A stretch of DNA of 64,000 nucleotides from an uncultured Oscillibacter sp. (lineage in GTDB: Bacteria > Bacillota > Clostridia > Oscillospirales > Oscillospiraceae): positions 3,934-67,933 of the forward strand of contig CAJUDV010000009.1 of NCBI GenBank assembly GCA_910585385.1. The letters are read 5' to 3'. The position numbers were made by a program, and so were the translations under genes. Numbering within the stretch: the stretch's first letter is position 1; each line of letters opens with the position of its first letter. This document shows positions 16,355-23,975 of this stretch, one piece after another. The notes beneath the pieces are model-generated. The model was not told where the DNA came from. It saw only the letters and a list, made by a program, of their open reading frames with translations, and made no database searches.

Positions 16355-17412
16355 GCGGAATCGTACATGAGCGGCCGGGAGTCTACTCGGTCTACGACAC
16401 GTCGGCGGTGGTGTCCGGCGGACAGGCGCCAAGGGCCGTGGGCGTGGCCGCCAGGGCGGCCAAAGGCACGGTGGGGGCCGCCGTGACCGTGACCGGCTAC
16501 GCCGCCGGGGCGGAGGCCTTCGGCGAGGACGCCGCGCCGGGAATGGGGGCGCTGCTGCGGCTGCTGTTTCTCAACGGCGCGTCCAGCGTGACGGCGGTGC
16601 GGGTGGCGGACGATGGGACGCCGGGGGATTACCAGGCAGCCTTTGAGGCGCTGAACAAGCAGGACGTACAGGTGGTGGTGTGCGACAGCGCCGACCGGGC
16701 GGTACAGCAGGCGCTGCGGGACGCGGTGGAGGAGGCCTCCGCCGCCCGGCGGGAGCGCGTGGCCGTGGTGGGCGGCAGCGGGGAGGACGCGGCGGCCCTG
16801 GTGGAGCGCGCGGCGGCGCTGAACAGCGAGCGCGTGGTGCTGGTGGGGCCCGACGCGCTGGACGGCCGGGGAGGGGTGCTCCCCTCCGTGTTCGCCGCGG
16901 CCGCTGTGGCGGGGGCCGTGGCCGCGGGCCAGGACCCTGCGGCGCCCCTCAACGGCGCGGCCCTGCGGGGGCTGGAGGGGCTTGCCGCCGATTACAGCGA
17001 CGGCGAGATCGACCTCTTGGTGCGGGGCGGCGTGACGCCTCTGGAGAGCGCCGCGGGGGTGATCTCCCCGGTGCGGGGCATCACCACCCGAACCACCACC
17101 GGCGGCGCGGCCGACGCCACCTGGCGGGAGCTGACCACCGTCCTCATCGCGGACGACGTGATTCCCTCCATCCGCAACGCGCTGCGGAGCAAGTTCTCCC
17201 GGGCCAAGAACACGGCCCGGAACCGGGGGGCCATCCGCTCCCAGGTGATTGTGGAGCTGGAGAAGAAGACGGCGGCGGAGATTATCGACAGCTACGGAGA
17301 CGTGACGGTATCCGCCTCCCCCGACGACCCCACGGTGTGCCTGGTGGAGTTCGGCTTTGCCGTGGCCCACGGGCTGAACCAGATCTATCTGACGGTACAC
17401 ATCACGGTATAA
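16351..17412 (+). CDS. Phage contractile tail sheath protein
   Basis: A 353-residue protein from a TTG whose TGA overlap (TTGA) couples it to the previous gene; AAAGGGG lies 10 bases upstream. Sheath hallmarks are the N-terminal RPGVYSVYDTSA, the alpha/beta core with VAVVGGSGEDAAALVERAAA, the block GVTPLESAAGVISPVRGITT and the C-terminal ISQ-like ending GLNQIYLTVHITV, which forms the sheath-sheath mesh. This makes the particle contractile (myovirus/PBSX type). It is shorter than most phage sheaths and close to minimal tailocin sheaths. Confidence 0.88.
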   Translation: MSGIVHERPGVYSVYDTSAVVSGGQAPRAVGVAARAAKGTVGAAVTVTGYAAGAEAFGEDAAPGMGALLRLLFLNGASSVTAVRVADDGTPGDYQAAFEALNKQDVQVVVCDSADRAVQQALRDAVEEASAARRERVAVVGGSGEDAAALVERAAALNSERVVLVGPDALDGRGGVLPSVFAAAAVAGAVAAGQDPAAPLNGAALRGLEGLAADYSDGEIDLLVRGGVTPLESAAGVISPVRGITTRTTTGGAADATWRELTTVLIADDVIPSIRNALRSKFSRAKNTARNRGAIRSQVIVELEKKTAAEIIDSYGDVTVSASPDDPTVCLVEFGFAVAHGLNQIYLTVHITV

Positions 17413-17424
17413 GGAGGACGAGGA

Positions 17425-17814
17425 ATGGAGACAAGGGGATTTCCCACCAGCGCGGACATTTATCTGGAGCTGGACGGCAAGAAAATCGCGGTGGTGCAGG
17501 GGTACACCGCCAGGGCCGCCAAGTCCTCCCGGTTTGTGGAGGCCTTCGGCGAGAGCGAGCCGGTGGCCGCTGTCGACGGGCAGAGGACGTATACCCTGGA
17601 GCTGACGCGGCTGTACGCCACGGACGACGCCGTGTCCGACGGCATCAGCTTCTATGACCTGGAGGACTTCTCCCTGGTGATCTGCAAGCCGGACCGGAAG
17701 GTCATTTACAGCGGCTGCCAGTGGAGCGAGATTCAGGAGGAGGGCCGGCTGAACGACATGGTGGCGGAAAAGGTGACGCTGGCGGCCTCCAAGCGGATCG
17801 AGACCACGGCGTGA
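17425..17814 (+). CDS. Phage tail tube protein (XkdM-like)
   Basis: A 129-residue protein directly after the sheath with an AAGGAGGACGAGGA site. The beta-rich pattern SADIYLELDGKKIAVVQGYT, FGESEPVAA and YTLELTRLYATDDA matches XkdM-type inner tube proteins. The tube is the channel through which DNA or the tail tip passes. Sheath plus tube confirm the contractile machine. Confidence 0.85.
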   Translation: METRGFPTSADIYLELDGKKIAVVQGYTARAAKSSRFVEAFGESEPVAAVDGQRTYTLELTRLYATDDAVSDGISFYDLEDFSLVICKPDRKVIYSGCQWSEIQEEGRLNDMVAEKVTLAASKRIETTA

Positions 17815-18116
17815 GGGAGATCGACGAGCTGCGGCCGCTGACGGCGGGGCGGCTGCTGGCGCTGTGGCGGGAGGTTCGGGAGGCGGCGGAGGACCCGCTG
17901 GAGCGAACCGTCCTCTGCAACGCCAGAATCGCGGCGGCCTGCTGCTTTTTCCGGGGAGAGCCGGTCTTCGAGAACGAGAGGGCGGTGCTGGCGGCCCTGA
18001 CGGGACGCCAGCTGGAGCGGCTGCTGCTGCGCCTGGCGGAGGCGGAGCCCGGCCCGGAGGGGACGGGGAATCCGTCCTTTGACCAGGGACGCTTTGAGGC
18101 GCTGCGGGAGGGCTGA
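17811..18116 (+). CDS. Phage tail assembly chaperone-like protein (XkdN position)
   Basis: A 101-residue helical protein starting at a GTG within the tube stop (GTGA). It is rich in Leu/Arg/Glu and follows the tube gene, where the tape-measure chaperone lies in contractile phages. No slippery heptamer is visible near its end, so a programmed frameshift into the next gene is not supported. Function is from position. Confidence 0.55.
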   Translation: MREIDELRPLTAGRLLALWREVREAAEDPLERTVLCNARIAAACCFFRGEPVFENERAVLAALTGRQLERLLLRLAEAEPGPEGTGNPSFDQGRFEALREG

Positions 18117-18119
18117 GAG

Positions 18120-18758
18120 ATGGACTATATACGCGAGGAGCTCCGGCGGCAGCGGGAGGCGCTGGCAGGCCTGCTGCTGGGCAGGGGCTCCCGCCCAGGC
18201 GAGGGGGGCGGTGAGGACGGAGCGGGGACCGGGACGCCTTTCACGGAGGGAGGCGTACAGCCGGAGGCCCTCACAGCCGGTGCGGAACTCTCCCCGGAGG
18301 GAGGGCGGGCAGTCCGCCCGGCGGAGAGGGGCCTCCGGGGGCCTTTTGCCGGGAGTGGGGGGCTGGCGGCCCCCGGGCCTTCGGGCTCTCGTCCCGGGGC
18401 GGAGGAAGCGGGCTTTGCGCCTCCGTGTGATCTGCTTCCGGGGATTCCGGGATTTTACCCTGGGACGGAGGAGGCGGAGCGTGCGGCGGCGGTGTGGGAG
18501 GCCGCCGGACAGGCCGCTTCCGCGGAACACAGCGGGTGGGACGCTTCCCGCCCGGAGGAGGCCGCCTGGGCCGCGTTGGCCGGCATTGGGCCGGCGGCGG
18601 GCGCGGACAGGGCGGGACGCCCGGGAGCGGATTTCGCCCCGGAGCGCGGGGTGACGGAGTTTTTTCAGGCGGAGAGGGGCGGAGGCTCCGCGGAGGCGCT
18701 GTCCCGGGCGTTCCAGCGGGACGCCCGCCGGTATGACGGGGGCTTTGCCATGTATTAG
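18120..18758 (+). CDS. Low-complexity phage-cluster protein in the tape-measure slot
   Basis: A 212-residue Gly/Ala/Pro/Glu-rich, probably disordered protein with a helical start (MDYIREELRRQREALAGLLL) and a helical end (TEFFQAERGGGSAEALSRAF, then QRDARRYDGG). In this position contractile phages carry a tape measure of 600 or more residues; this protein is too short and lacks its long helices and membrane segments. It may be a second chaperone, a minimal tape measure or the joined remnant of a deletion. Its TAG stop lies in a 16-base match to the end of repeat copy A. Function unknown. Confidence 0.6.
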   Translation: MDYIREELRRQREALAGLLLGRGSRPGEGGGEDGAGTGTPFTEGGVQPEALTAGAELSPEGGRAVRPAERGLRGPFAGSGGLAAPGPSGSRPGAEEAGFAPPCDLLPGIPGFYPGTEEAERAAAVWEAAGQAASAEHSGWDASRPEEAAWAALAGIGPAAGADRAGRPGADFAPERGVTEFFQAERGGGSAEALSRAFQRDARRYDGGFAMY

Positions 18759-18771
18759 GCCTTATTTGAAG
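18756..18771. repeat. Possible fragment of a 165-bp repeat end
   Basis: TTAGGCCTTATTTGAA matches the terminus of copy A read on the opposite strand (TTAGGCCTTGTTTGAA) at 15 of 16 positions. The match stops there. It supplies the stop codon of the preceding gene and lies where the tape-measure gene is missing. Confidence 0.45.
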
Positions 18772-18814
18772 CGGGACTTTGAGGAGAGGGGGATGTGTTA
18801 CGCGTCTGACGTCT

Positions 18815-19378
18815 ATGCGGTATAAGGACTTTACCTGGCCCCACAATCCGGAGATCTACACGGTGGAGCACCGCCGCCGCGTGGCGGTGCACAAGCTGCC
18901 CTTCGGCTCCTGCGTGTTTCAGGAGCTGGGGGGCGCGTACCGGGTTTTGCGGGGGGAGGGCGACTTCTTCGGAAGCGGCGCCTACGACCAGTTCCGGCGG
19001 CTGGAGGCGGTGTTTCAGGAGGGCGGGCCGGGACAGCTGGTGCACCCGGTATGGAGGGTCCAGAGGGCCTATTTTGTCTCATTGAAGGCCATGGAGCGGC
19101 CGCTTCCGGACTACGTGCGCTACAGCTTTGAGTTCTGGGAGGACTGCGGCGGCCCCGGCGGCCTGACGGAGAGCGACGACGGCGGGGCGCTGTCCCGCCC
19201 GGGAGCTCAGACCGGAGGCGCGGGCGGGAGCCGGGGTGTCCACATTGTAAAAAAGGGGGAGACCCTGTGGGGGATCGCCCGGAGGTACGGCACGGCGCTG
19301 ACGGATCTGATCGCGGCCAACCCCCAGATCAAAAACCCCAATCTGATCTATCCGGGAAATGAGGTGAGACTGCCGTGA
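18815..19378 (+). CDS. LysM-domain tail/baseplate hub-associated protein (XkdP-like)
   Basis: About 187 residues. The N-terminal domain (MRYKDFTWPHNPEIYTVEHR) is the conserved start of XkdP/DNA-circularisation-type tail proteins; the C-terminal 45 residues are a LysM motif (HIVKKGETLWGIARRYGTAL), which binds peptidoglycan. In PBSX-like phages it follows the tape measure and joins tape measure and hub. The ATG at 18815 was chosen from the family start; it has no good ribosome site and may be translated by coupling to a 10-codon ORF at 18793-18825. The stop overlaps the next start. Confidence 0.8.
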   Translation: MRYKDFTWPHNPEIYTVEHRRRVAVHKLPFGSCVFQELGGAYRVLRGEGDFFGSGAYDQFRRLEAVFQEGGPGQLVHPVWRVQRAYFVSLKAMERPLPDYVRYSFEFWEDCGGPGGLTESDDGGALSRPGAQTGGAGGSRGVHIVKKGETLWGIARRYGTALTDLIAANPQIKNPNLIYPGNEVRLP

Positions 19379-20319
19379 CGGGACGAATTTTCACCAGCGA
19401 CCACCGGGTCTACGATCTGCCGGAGCTTTTGAGCTGGGAGGTGGTCCACACGGGGACCGTGCCCTGCGACAGCTATTCCGTGGCGTTTCTCTACGACAGG
19501 AGCATGGCGGAGGCGCTGCGCCTGGCGGCGGGGTTCGCCGCCATCCACCAGGGAAAGACCGTGCTGCGGGCCATTGTGGACGAATACAGCGTGGAGCTGG
19601 GGGCCGGCGGGCTGACGGCCGCCATCACCGGGCGGGGCTACGCGGCCCGGCTGCTGGACAACGAGTCCCGGCCCCTGACCTATCAGGAGGCCACCTTGGC
19701 GGAGATTGTGCGGCAGCATGTGACGCCCTACGGCATCACCGCCGGGGAGGTGGCGGACGTGCGGGCCAGCTCCGTCTACACCGTGCCGGCCGGGGTCAGC
19801 CAGTGGCGGGCCCTGGAGAGCTTCTGCCGGACCTACGGCGGGTTTTCCCCCCGGTTCTCCCGGGATGGGAAGCTGCTGGCCGCCCCGGAGAGAGACGGCG
19901 GAAGACGGCTCTCCATTGGCCAGGAGGATCCGGTGCTCTCCTGCGTTCTGCGGGAGGACCACTACGGCGTGCTGACGGAGGTTTTGGTCATCGACAAGAC
20001 CAGAAACGCCTCATACAGCGTGAAAAATGAGGACATGATCCGCCGGGGCGGCCAGTGCCGCCGGGTGGTGTACACGCCGGGCCAGAGCACCTGGGACGCC
20101 ATGCGCTACACAGGGGAGTACCAGATCCGGCGGTCCGGGGAGGACGAGCGGACGGTGACGGTGTGTCTGGCGGGGAGCTTTTTGGCCTTTCCGGGGGACC
20201 GGGTGAGCCTGCGGCTGGACCGGATGGGGCTCTCCGGCGTTTTCCGGGTGGCGGAGGCGGTGAACGCCTGCTCGCCGGAGAGGGGCGCCACGGCGGCGCT
20301 GACATTAAAGGGAGGATGA
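19375..20319 (+). CDS. Baseplate hub protein, XkdQ/gpD-like
   Basis: A 314-residue protein from a GTG overlapping the LysM stop (GTGA). The blocks DLPELLSWEVVHTGTVPCDS, LTYQEATLAEIVRQHV, AGVSQWRALESFCRTYGGF and the late region GEYQIRRSGEDERTVTVCL match late-control gpD/XkdQ hub proteins. These form the trimeric hub on which the spike sits. Its position between XkdP-like and spike genes is standard. Confidence 0.82.
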   Translation: MTGRIFTSDHRVYDLPELLSWEVVHTGTVPCDSYSVAFLYDRSMAEALRLAAGFAAIHQGKTVLRAIVDEYSVELGAGGLTAAITGRGYAARLLDNESRPLTYQEATLAEIVRQHVTPYGITAGEVADVRASSVYTVPAGVSQWRALESFCRTYGGFSPRFSRDGKLLAAPERDGGRRLSIGQEDPVLSCVLREDHYGVLTEVLVIDKTRNASYSVKNEDMIRRGGQCRRVVYTPGQSTWDAMRYTGEYQIRRSGEDERTVTVCLAGSFLAFPGDRVSLRLDRMGLSGVFRVAEAVNACSPERGATAALTLKGG

Positions 20320-20323
20320 GAGT

Positions 20324-20722
20324 ATGTGGCTTTCCAGCAGGATGCGGCCGGTACCGGCCACGGCGGACGCCGATCTGGGCGTCACCACCATTGCGGGAGG
20401 CGAGGTGGGCGTGCTGACCAGGGGCGAGGTGCGGGCGGTGCCTGTCTACGGTCCCGGCGGCTACGTGTGGATGCCGGAGAGCGGCGCGGCGGTGCTGGTG
20501 GTCAAGGGCGGCCCCGGCGGCGAGGAGCGGTGCGTCTGCGGCGCGCAGCAGTCCGCGCCGCCGGAGGAGATGCGGCCGGGAGAGGTGCTGGTGCGCGGAC
20601 CCGGCGGAAACTCCGTGTACCTGAGACGGGACGGCACGGTGGTGCTGCGGGGAGAGGTCCGCGTGGAGGGGTCGCTTTGGATCAACGGCAGTCCGTACAT
20701 TCCCTGTGAGTGTGATATGTGA
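20324..20722 (+). CDS. Baseplate spike / assembly protein, XkdR/gpV-like
   Basis: A 132-residue beta-rich protein with a GGGAGG site before its ATG. The OB-like start (GEVRAVPVYGPGGYVWMP, ESGAAVLVVKGG) and the late turn pattern LRRDGTVVLRGEVRVEGSLW are typical of the spike that caps the tail tip and pierces the envelope. Position between hub and gp25-like genes supports it. Confidence 0.75.
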   Translation: MWLSSRMRPVPATADADLGVTTIAGGEVGVLTRGEVRAVPVYGPGGYVWMPESGAAVLVVKGGPGGEERCVCGAQQSAPPEEMRPGEVLVRGPGGNSVYLRRDGTVVLRGEVRVEGSLWINGSPYIPCECDM

Positions 20723-20733
20723 GGATGGAGACT

Positions 20734-21081
20734 ATGGAGCTGAAACTGCAAAACGGAGACTACGTGCCCGACGGCGTTGGCGGGCTGCTGCGGGTGGAGG
20801 GCCGGGAGGCCCTTTTGCAGCGGGCGATGTTCAAGCTGACGGCCCGGCGGGGGGCCTTTCCCTTTCTGCCGGAGCTGGGGAGCCGCCTGCACCGGCTGGG
20901 GAAGGTTCCGCTTGCCCAGCGGCAGGCCGCGGCGGCCCAATACGCGGCGGAGGCCCTGGAGGGCGAGGCGCTGACGGTGAAGTCCGCGGCGCTGGAGCCC
21001 GGGGCGGAGGGCGCCATGGCCCTGACGGTAGACTGCGTGTGGCGGGGGGAGGCTCTGCCGGTGACGGTGGAGATCATATAG
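20734..21081 (+). CDS. Baseplate wedge protein, gp25/DUF2634 (XkdS-like)
   Basis: A 115-residue protein with GREALLQRAMFKLTARRGAF followed by PFLPELGSRLHRLGK, the clear gp25-like lysozyme-fold wedge pattern (RRGSFPFxPxLGSRL). It nucleates sheath polymerisation at the baseplate. The ATG at 20734 has GAGG 9 bases upstream; a GTG at 20719 that overlaps the spike stop codon is the alternative. Confidence 0.82.
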   Translation: MELKLQNGDYVPDGVGGLLRVEGREALLQRAMFKLTARRGAFPFLPELGSRLHRLGKVPLAQRQAAAAQYAAEALEGEALTVKSAALEPGAEGAMALTVDCVWRGEALPVTVEII

Positions 21082-21095
21082 GGAGGAGACAATGG

Positions 21096-22154
21096 GTGAA
21101 AAGCGTTGATGAGATCTACCGGCAGCTGCTGGACAGCTTTGCCCGGCGGGCCGGGTTTGTGCCCGAGGACGCCTGCGACCTGGCGGTGCGGCTGTACGCC
21201 GCGGCGGCTCAGATCCAGGCCCTGGATATTCAGGCGGAGTGGGTGCTGGACCAGAGCTTTCCTCAGACGGCCCGGGGCGTGTACCTGGAGCGGCACGCGG
21301 CCATGCGGGGGCTGGGGCGCCTGCCGGCGTCCAAAGCCACGGGGATACTGCGGTTCTCCGTGGAGTCGCCGCCGGCGCTGCCGGTGAGCGTTCCGGCGGG
21401 AACGGTGTGCATGACGGCGGACGAGCGGCGGTTTCAAACCACGGAGGGCGTAACCCTGGAGGCGGGCAGGACGTATGTGGACGCCCCGGCGGAGGCGCTG
21501 GAGGGAGGGAGCGGCGGCAATGCCGTGGCGGGAGCCGTGCGGTTTCTCACCGCCTGCCCTGTGGCGGTGACCTCCTGCGTCAACCCCGGGGCCTTTTCCG
21601 GCGGCAGCGACGCCGAGGACGACGAGGCGCTGCGGGAGCGGATTCTGGAGAGCTACCGGCGGCTGCCCAACGGGGCCAACGCCGCCTGGTATGAGCAGAC
21701 CGCCATGAGCCACGAGGGCGTGGCGGCGGCCCGGGCGGTGGGCCGGGCCCGGGGCGTGGGAACGGTGGACGTGTACATCGCCGGAGAGAACGGACTGCCC
21801 GGCGCCGCGCTGCTGGAGGAGGTCCAGGCGGATCTCCAGGAACGGCGGGAGATCGCCGCGGACGTAAGGGTCAAGGCTCCCGCCGCCGTGCCGGTGAACG
21901 TGAGCGCGGCCATCGCCGTTGGGGAGAACGCGGATTTCAATGAGGTCAGAGCCCGGGCGGAGCAGGCCGTCATCAACCTTTTCACCGGCCGGATGCTGGG
22001 CCGGCCGGTGCTGCTGGCGGAGCTGGGAAGCCGGCTCTACGCCCTGGAGGGCGTGGAGAACTACCGCATCTCCGCGCCCGCGGCGGATTTGGCGGCGGAC
22101 GGCACGGCGCTGCCGGTGCTGGGGACCCTGAGCGTGACGGAACTGGAGGGGTGA
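21096..22154 (+). CDS. Baseplate J-like wedge protein (XkdT)
   Basis: A 352-residue protein from a GTG at 21096 behind GGGAGGAGAC. Baseplate J features are LDIQAEWVLDQSFPQTARGV (YLERHA), the beta-strand section with VPAGTVCMTADERRFQT, GGSGGNAVAGAVRFL and the block SDAEDDEALRERILESYRRL. J proteins form the wedge ring around the hub. It overlaps the next start (GTGA). Confidence 0.88.
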   Translation: MKSVDEIYRQLLDSFARRAGFVPEDACDLAVRLYAAAAQIQALDIQAEWVLDQSFPQTARGVYLERHAAMRGLGRLPASKATGILRFSVESPPALPVSVPAGTVCMTADERRFQTTEGVTLEAGRTYVDAPAEALEGGSGGNAVAGAVRFLTACPVAVTSCVNPGAFSGGSDAEDDEALRERILESYRRLPNGANAAWYEQTAMSHEGVAAARAVGRARGVGTVDVYIAGENGLPGAALLEEVQADLQERREIAADVRVKAPAAVPVNVSAAIAVGENADFNEVRARAEQAVINLFTGRMLGRPVLLAELGSRLYALEGVENYRISAPAADLAADGTALPVLGTLSVTELEG

Positions 22155-22729
22155 GCGTGTACGAGGCGTATTTGCGGCAGCTGCTCTCGCCCCTGGGCGT
22201 CTATGACCTGGGAGACGGCTCTGTGAACGGAGCGGAGCTGTACGCCCTGGGAGAGGCTCTGGACCGGACTGCCCGGCGGCTGGAGACCGTGGAGAGGGAG
22301 AGCGTCGCCGCCACGGCGGAGGAGGAGGGCCTGGACCGCCGGGAGGCGCTCTTTGCCCGGCGTCCCGCCGCTGTCACAGCGCAGGAGCGGCGGGACGCCG
22401 TCGCGGCCCTGCTTCAGATCGACGGGGACAGCCTGACCCCCTCCGCCATCCACCGCGCCATCCAGGGCTGCGGCATTCGGGCCAAGGCCCTGGAGATGGA
22501 CGCGGGACGCCTTCGGGTCATCTTTCCCGGGGTGGGCGGCGTTCCGGCGGAGTTTGAGCAGATCGAAAAAATAATTCTGGACATCCTGCCCTGCCATCTG
22601 GAGGTGGAGTTTTACTTCCGGTATCTGACCTGGGAGGAGTGCCGGCAGGCCGGGTATACCTGGGCGGCGGTGGAGGACGCGGAGCACACCTGGGAGAGCT
22701 TCCAGCTGGCGGTGCCGCCGGAGGCGTGA
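22151..22729 (+). CDS. Putative phage tail protein, DUF2313 (XkdU/YmfQ-like)
   Basis: A 192-residue protein starting in the J stop codon. Its N-terminus (YLRQLLSPLGVYDLGDGSVN) and the C-terminal half ending in DILPCHLEVEFYFRYLTW fit DUF2313 tail proteins that follow gpJ in Mu/PBSX-like baseplates. It is the last gene of the cluster: no tail fibre, holin or endolysin follows before the terminator. Confidence 0.72.
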   Translation: MSVYEAYLRQLLSPLGVYDLGDGSVNGAELYALGEALDRTARRLETVERESVAATAEEEGLDRREALFARRPAAVTAQERRDAVAALLQIDGDSLTPSAIHRAIQGCGIRAKALEMDAGRLRVIFPGVGGVPAEFEQIEKIILDILPCHLEVEFYFRYLTWEECRQAGYTWAAVEDAEHTWESFQLAVPPEA

Positions 22730-22774
22730 CGGCGCCGCAGTCTCCGCCGCCGGGCGGAGCCCCTCCTGAAAAGA

Positions 22775-22806
22775 ACCGGAGCGGTCCGCGCGGCTCCGGT
22801 TTTTTT
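22775..22806 (+). terminator. Terminator closing the phage cluster
   Basis: The stem ACCGGAGC/GGCTCCGGT is followed by T7; a second hairpin CTCCGCC-GCC-GGGCGGAG lies just upstream at 22742-22759. Confidence 0.85.
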
Positions 22807-22891
22807 ACAGTTTTTTCAGTGTCGAAAATCCGCATAACCTGCGGTCAGACGCACAACCTGAGACGGAATTCCAAATTGACAGGAGGTTCTT

Positions 22892-23722
22892 ATGAAAAAA
22901 CGACCAAACCGCTATTGGGCCGCTCTGCTGGCGCCCCTGGCGCTGCTGGCCCTGGCGGGCGCCCTTATGCTCCACCCCTCCGGCGCCGCCATGCCGGCCT
23001 CCTCTCCCGCGGCCATACCGGTATCCACGGACAACTGGGGGCTTTCCTTCCAGACCGAGGGGGACTGCCCGGTGGGAAACGCCACGGCGGAGCAGCTGGC
23101 CCGGTACGACGCCTGTTTTGTGGGCGACACCTCCCAAAAGGTGATCTACCTGACCTTTGACTGCGGCTACGAAAACGGATACACGGAGCAGATTCTGGAC
23201 GCGCTGAAAAAGCACCGGGCTCCGGCCGCCTTCTTTGTCGTGGGCAATATGATCGAGACCGCGCCGGATATTATCCGCCGCATGGCGGAGGAGGGACACA
23301 TCGTGGGAAATCACACCTTCCACCACCCGGATATGTCCAAAATCTCCGATCAGGCGGCGTTTCAGAAGGAGCTGGACGATCTGGCGGCGCTGTATAAGGA
23401 GACCACAGGTCAGGACCTGCCAAACTACTACCGCCCGCCCCAGGGGAAGTACAATGAGGAAAACCTGAGGCAGGCCAAGGCCCTGGGCTACAAGACAGTG
23501 TTCTGGAGCCTGGCCTATGTGGACTGGTATGTGGACAACCAGCCCTCGGCGGAGCAGGCTTACGCCAAATTGCTGCCCCGCATCCATGACGGGGCCGTTG
23601 TACTGCTGCACTCCACCTCCAGAACCAACGCTGAAATTCTGGACGACCTCCTGACGAAATGGGAGGACATGGGCTACACCTTCGCCTCCCTGGATGAGCT
23701 TCCGCTTTGCGGCGGCGCGTAA
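22892..23722 (+). CDS. pdaA: PdaA-like delta-lactam-biosynthetic de-N-acetylase
   Basis: A 276-residue secreted polysaccharide deacetylase. There is a signal peptide (1-30), the PdaA-specific stretch WGLSFQTEGDCPVGNATAEQ, metal motif 1 as YLTFDCGYENGYT (the usual TFDDG is TFDxGYE in PdaA), HTFHHPD as the second metal motif, RPPQGKY and a late LHSTSRTNAEIL. PdaA removes acetyl groups from spore-cortex MurNAc, so the host is probably a spore former or descends from one. An AGGAGG site precedes the ATG. It reads away from the phage cluster and is separated from it by a terminator. Confidence 0.88.
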   Translation: MKKRPNRYWAALLAPLALLALAGALMLHPSGAAMPASSPAAIPVSTDNWGLSFQTEGDCPVGNATAEQLARYDACFVGDTSQKVIYLTFDCGYENGYTEQILDALKKHRAPAAFFVVGNMIETAPDIIRRMAEEGHIVGNHTFHHPDMSKISDQAAFQKELDDLAALYKETTGQDLPNYYRPPQGKYNEENLRQAKALGYKTVFWSLAYVDWYVDNQPSAEQAYAKLLPRIHDGAVVLLHSTSRTNAEILDDLLTKWEDMGYTFASLDELPLCGGA

Positions 23723-23975
23723 AAAAAGCAGCCCGTACGGGCTGCTCAGACTCTCAAAAAAGCCCTCCGCAGGAATTTCGCGCCCGCAGGCGCGAAATAA
23801 AGCGGAATCGTTTTTCCCGCGGCGTGTACGTGGGAAAAACACTTTGCGCGGAGCAGGCGCCGAATTGCGCGCCATAGGCGCGCAGCCGAGGCGCAGAGCG
23901 AAACGATCCCCCTCTCAAAAAAGCGGCGAAGCCACTTTTTTGACACGCAGAGCAGTCCGTACGGGCTGCTTTTTC
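23723..23975. repeat. Compound hairpin element of ~250 bp
   Basis: The left end holds AGCAGCCCGTACGGGCTGCT (23729-23748); the right end repeats GTCCGTACGGGCTGCTTTTT. Between them are further hairpins (TTTCGCGCC-CGCAG-GCGCGAAA; TTTTTCCCGCG...CGTGGGAAAAA; GCGCGCC-ATA-GGCGCGC) and two copies of CTCTCAAAAAAG. The outer hairpins act as terminators for pdaA (plus) and the MntR gene (minus). The ORFs that read through it are not credible proteins. Confidence 0.65.

Noticed and set aside
17811..18140. Programmed frameshift joining the tail chaperone to the next ORF
   Set aside because: No slippery heptamer occurs near the end of the chaperone gene, and the next gene begins with its own ATG 3 bases after the stop.
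9930..22729. The phage cluster as a tailocin
   Set aside because: Terminase, portal, protease and capsid genes are intact, while tailocins usually lose these and keep fibres and lysis genes, which are absent here.
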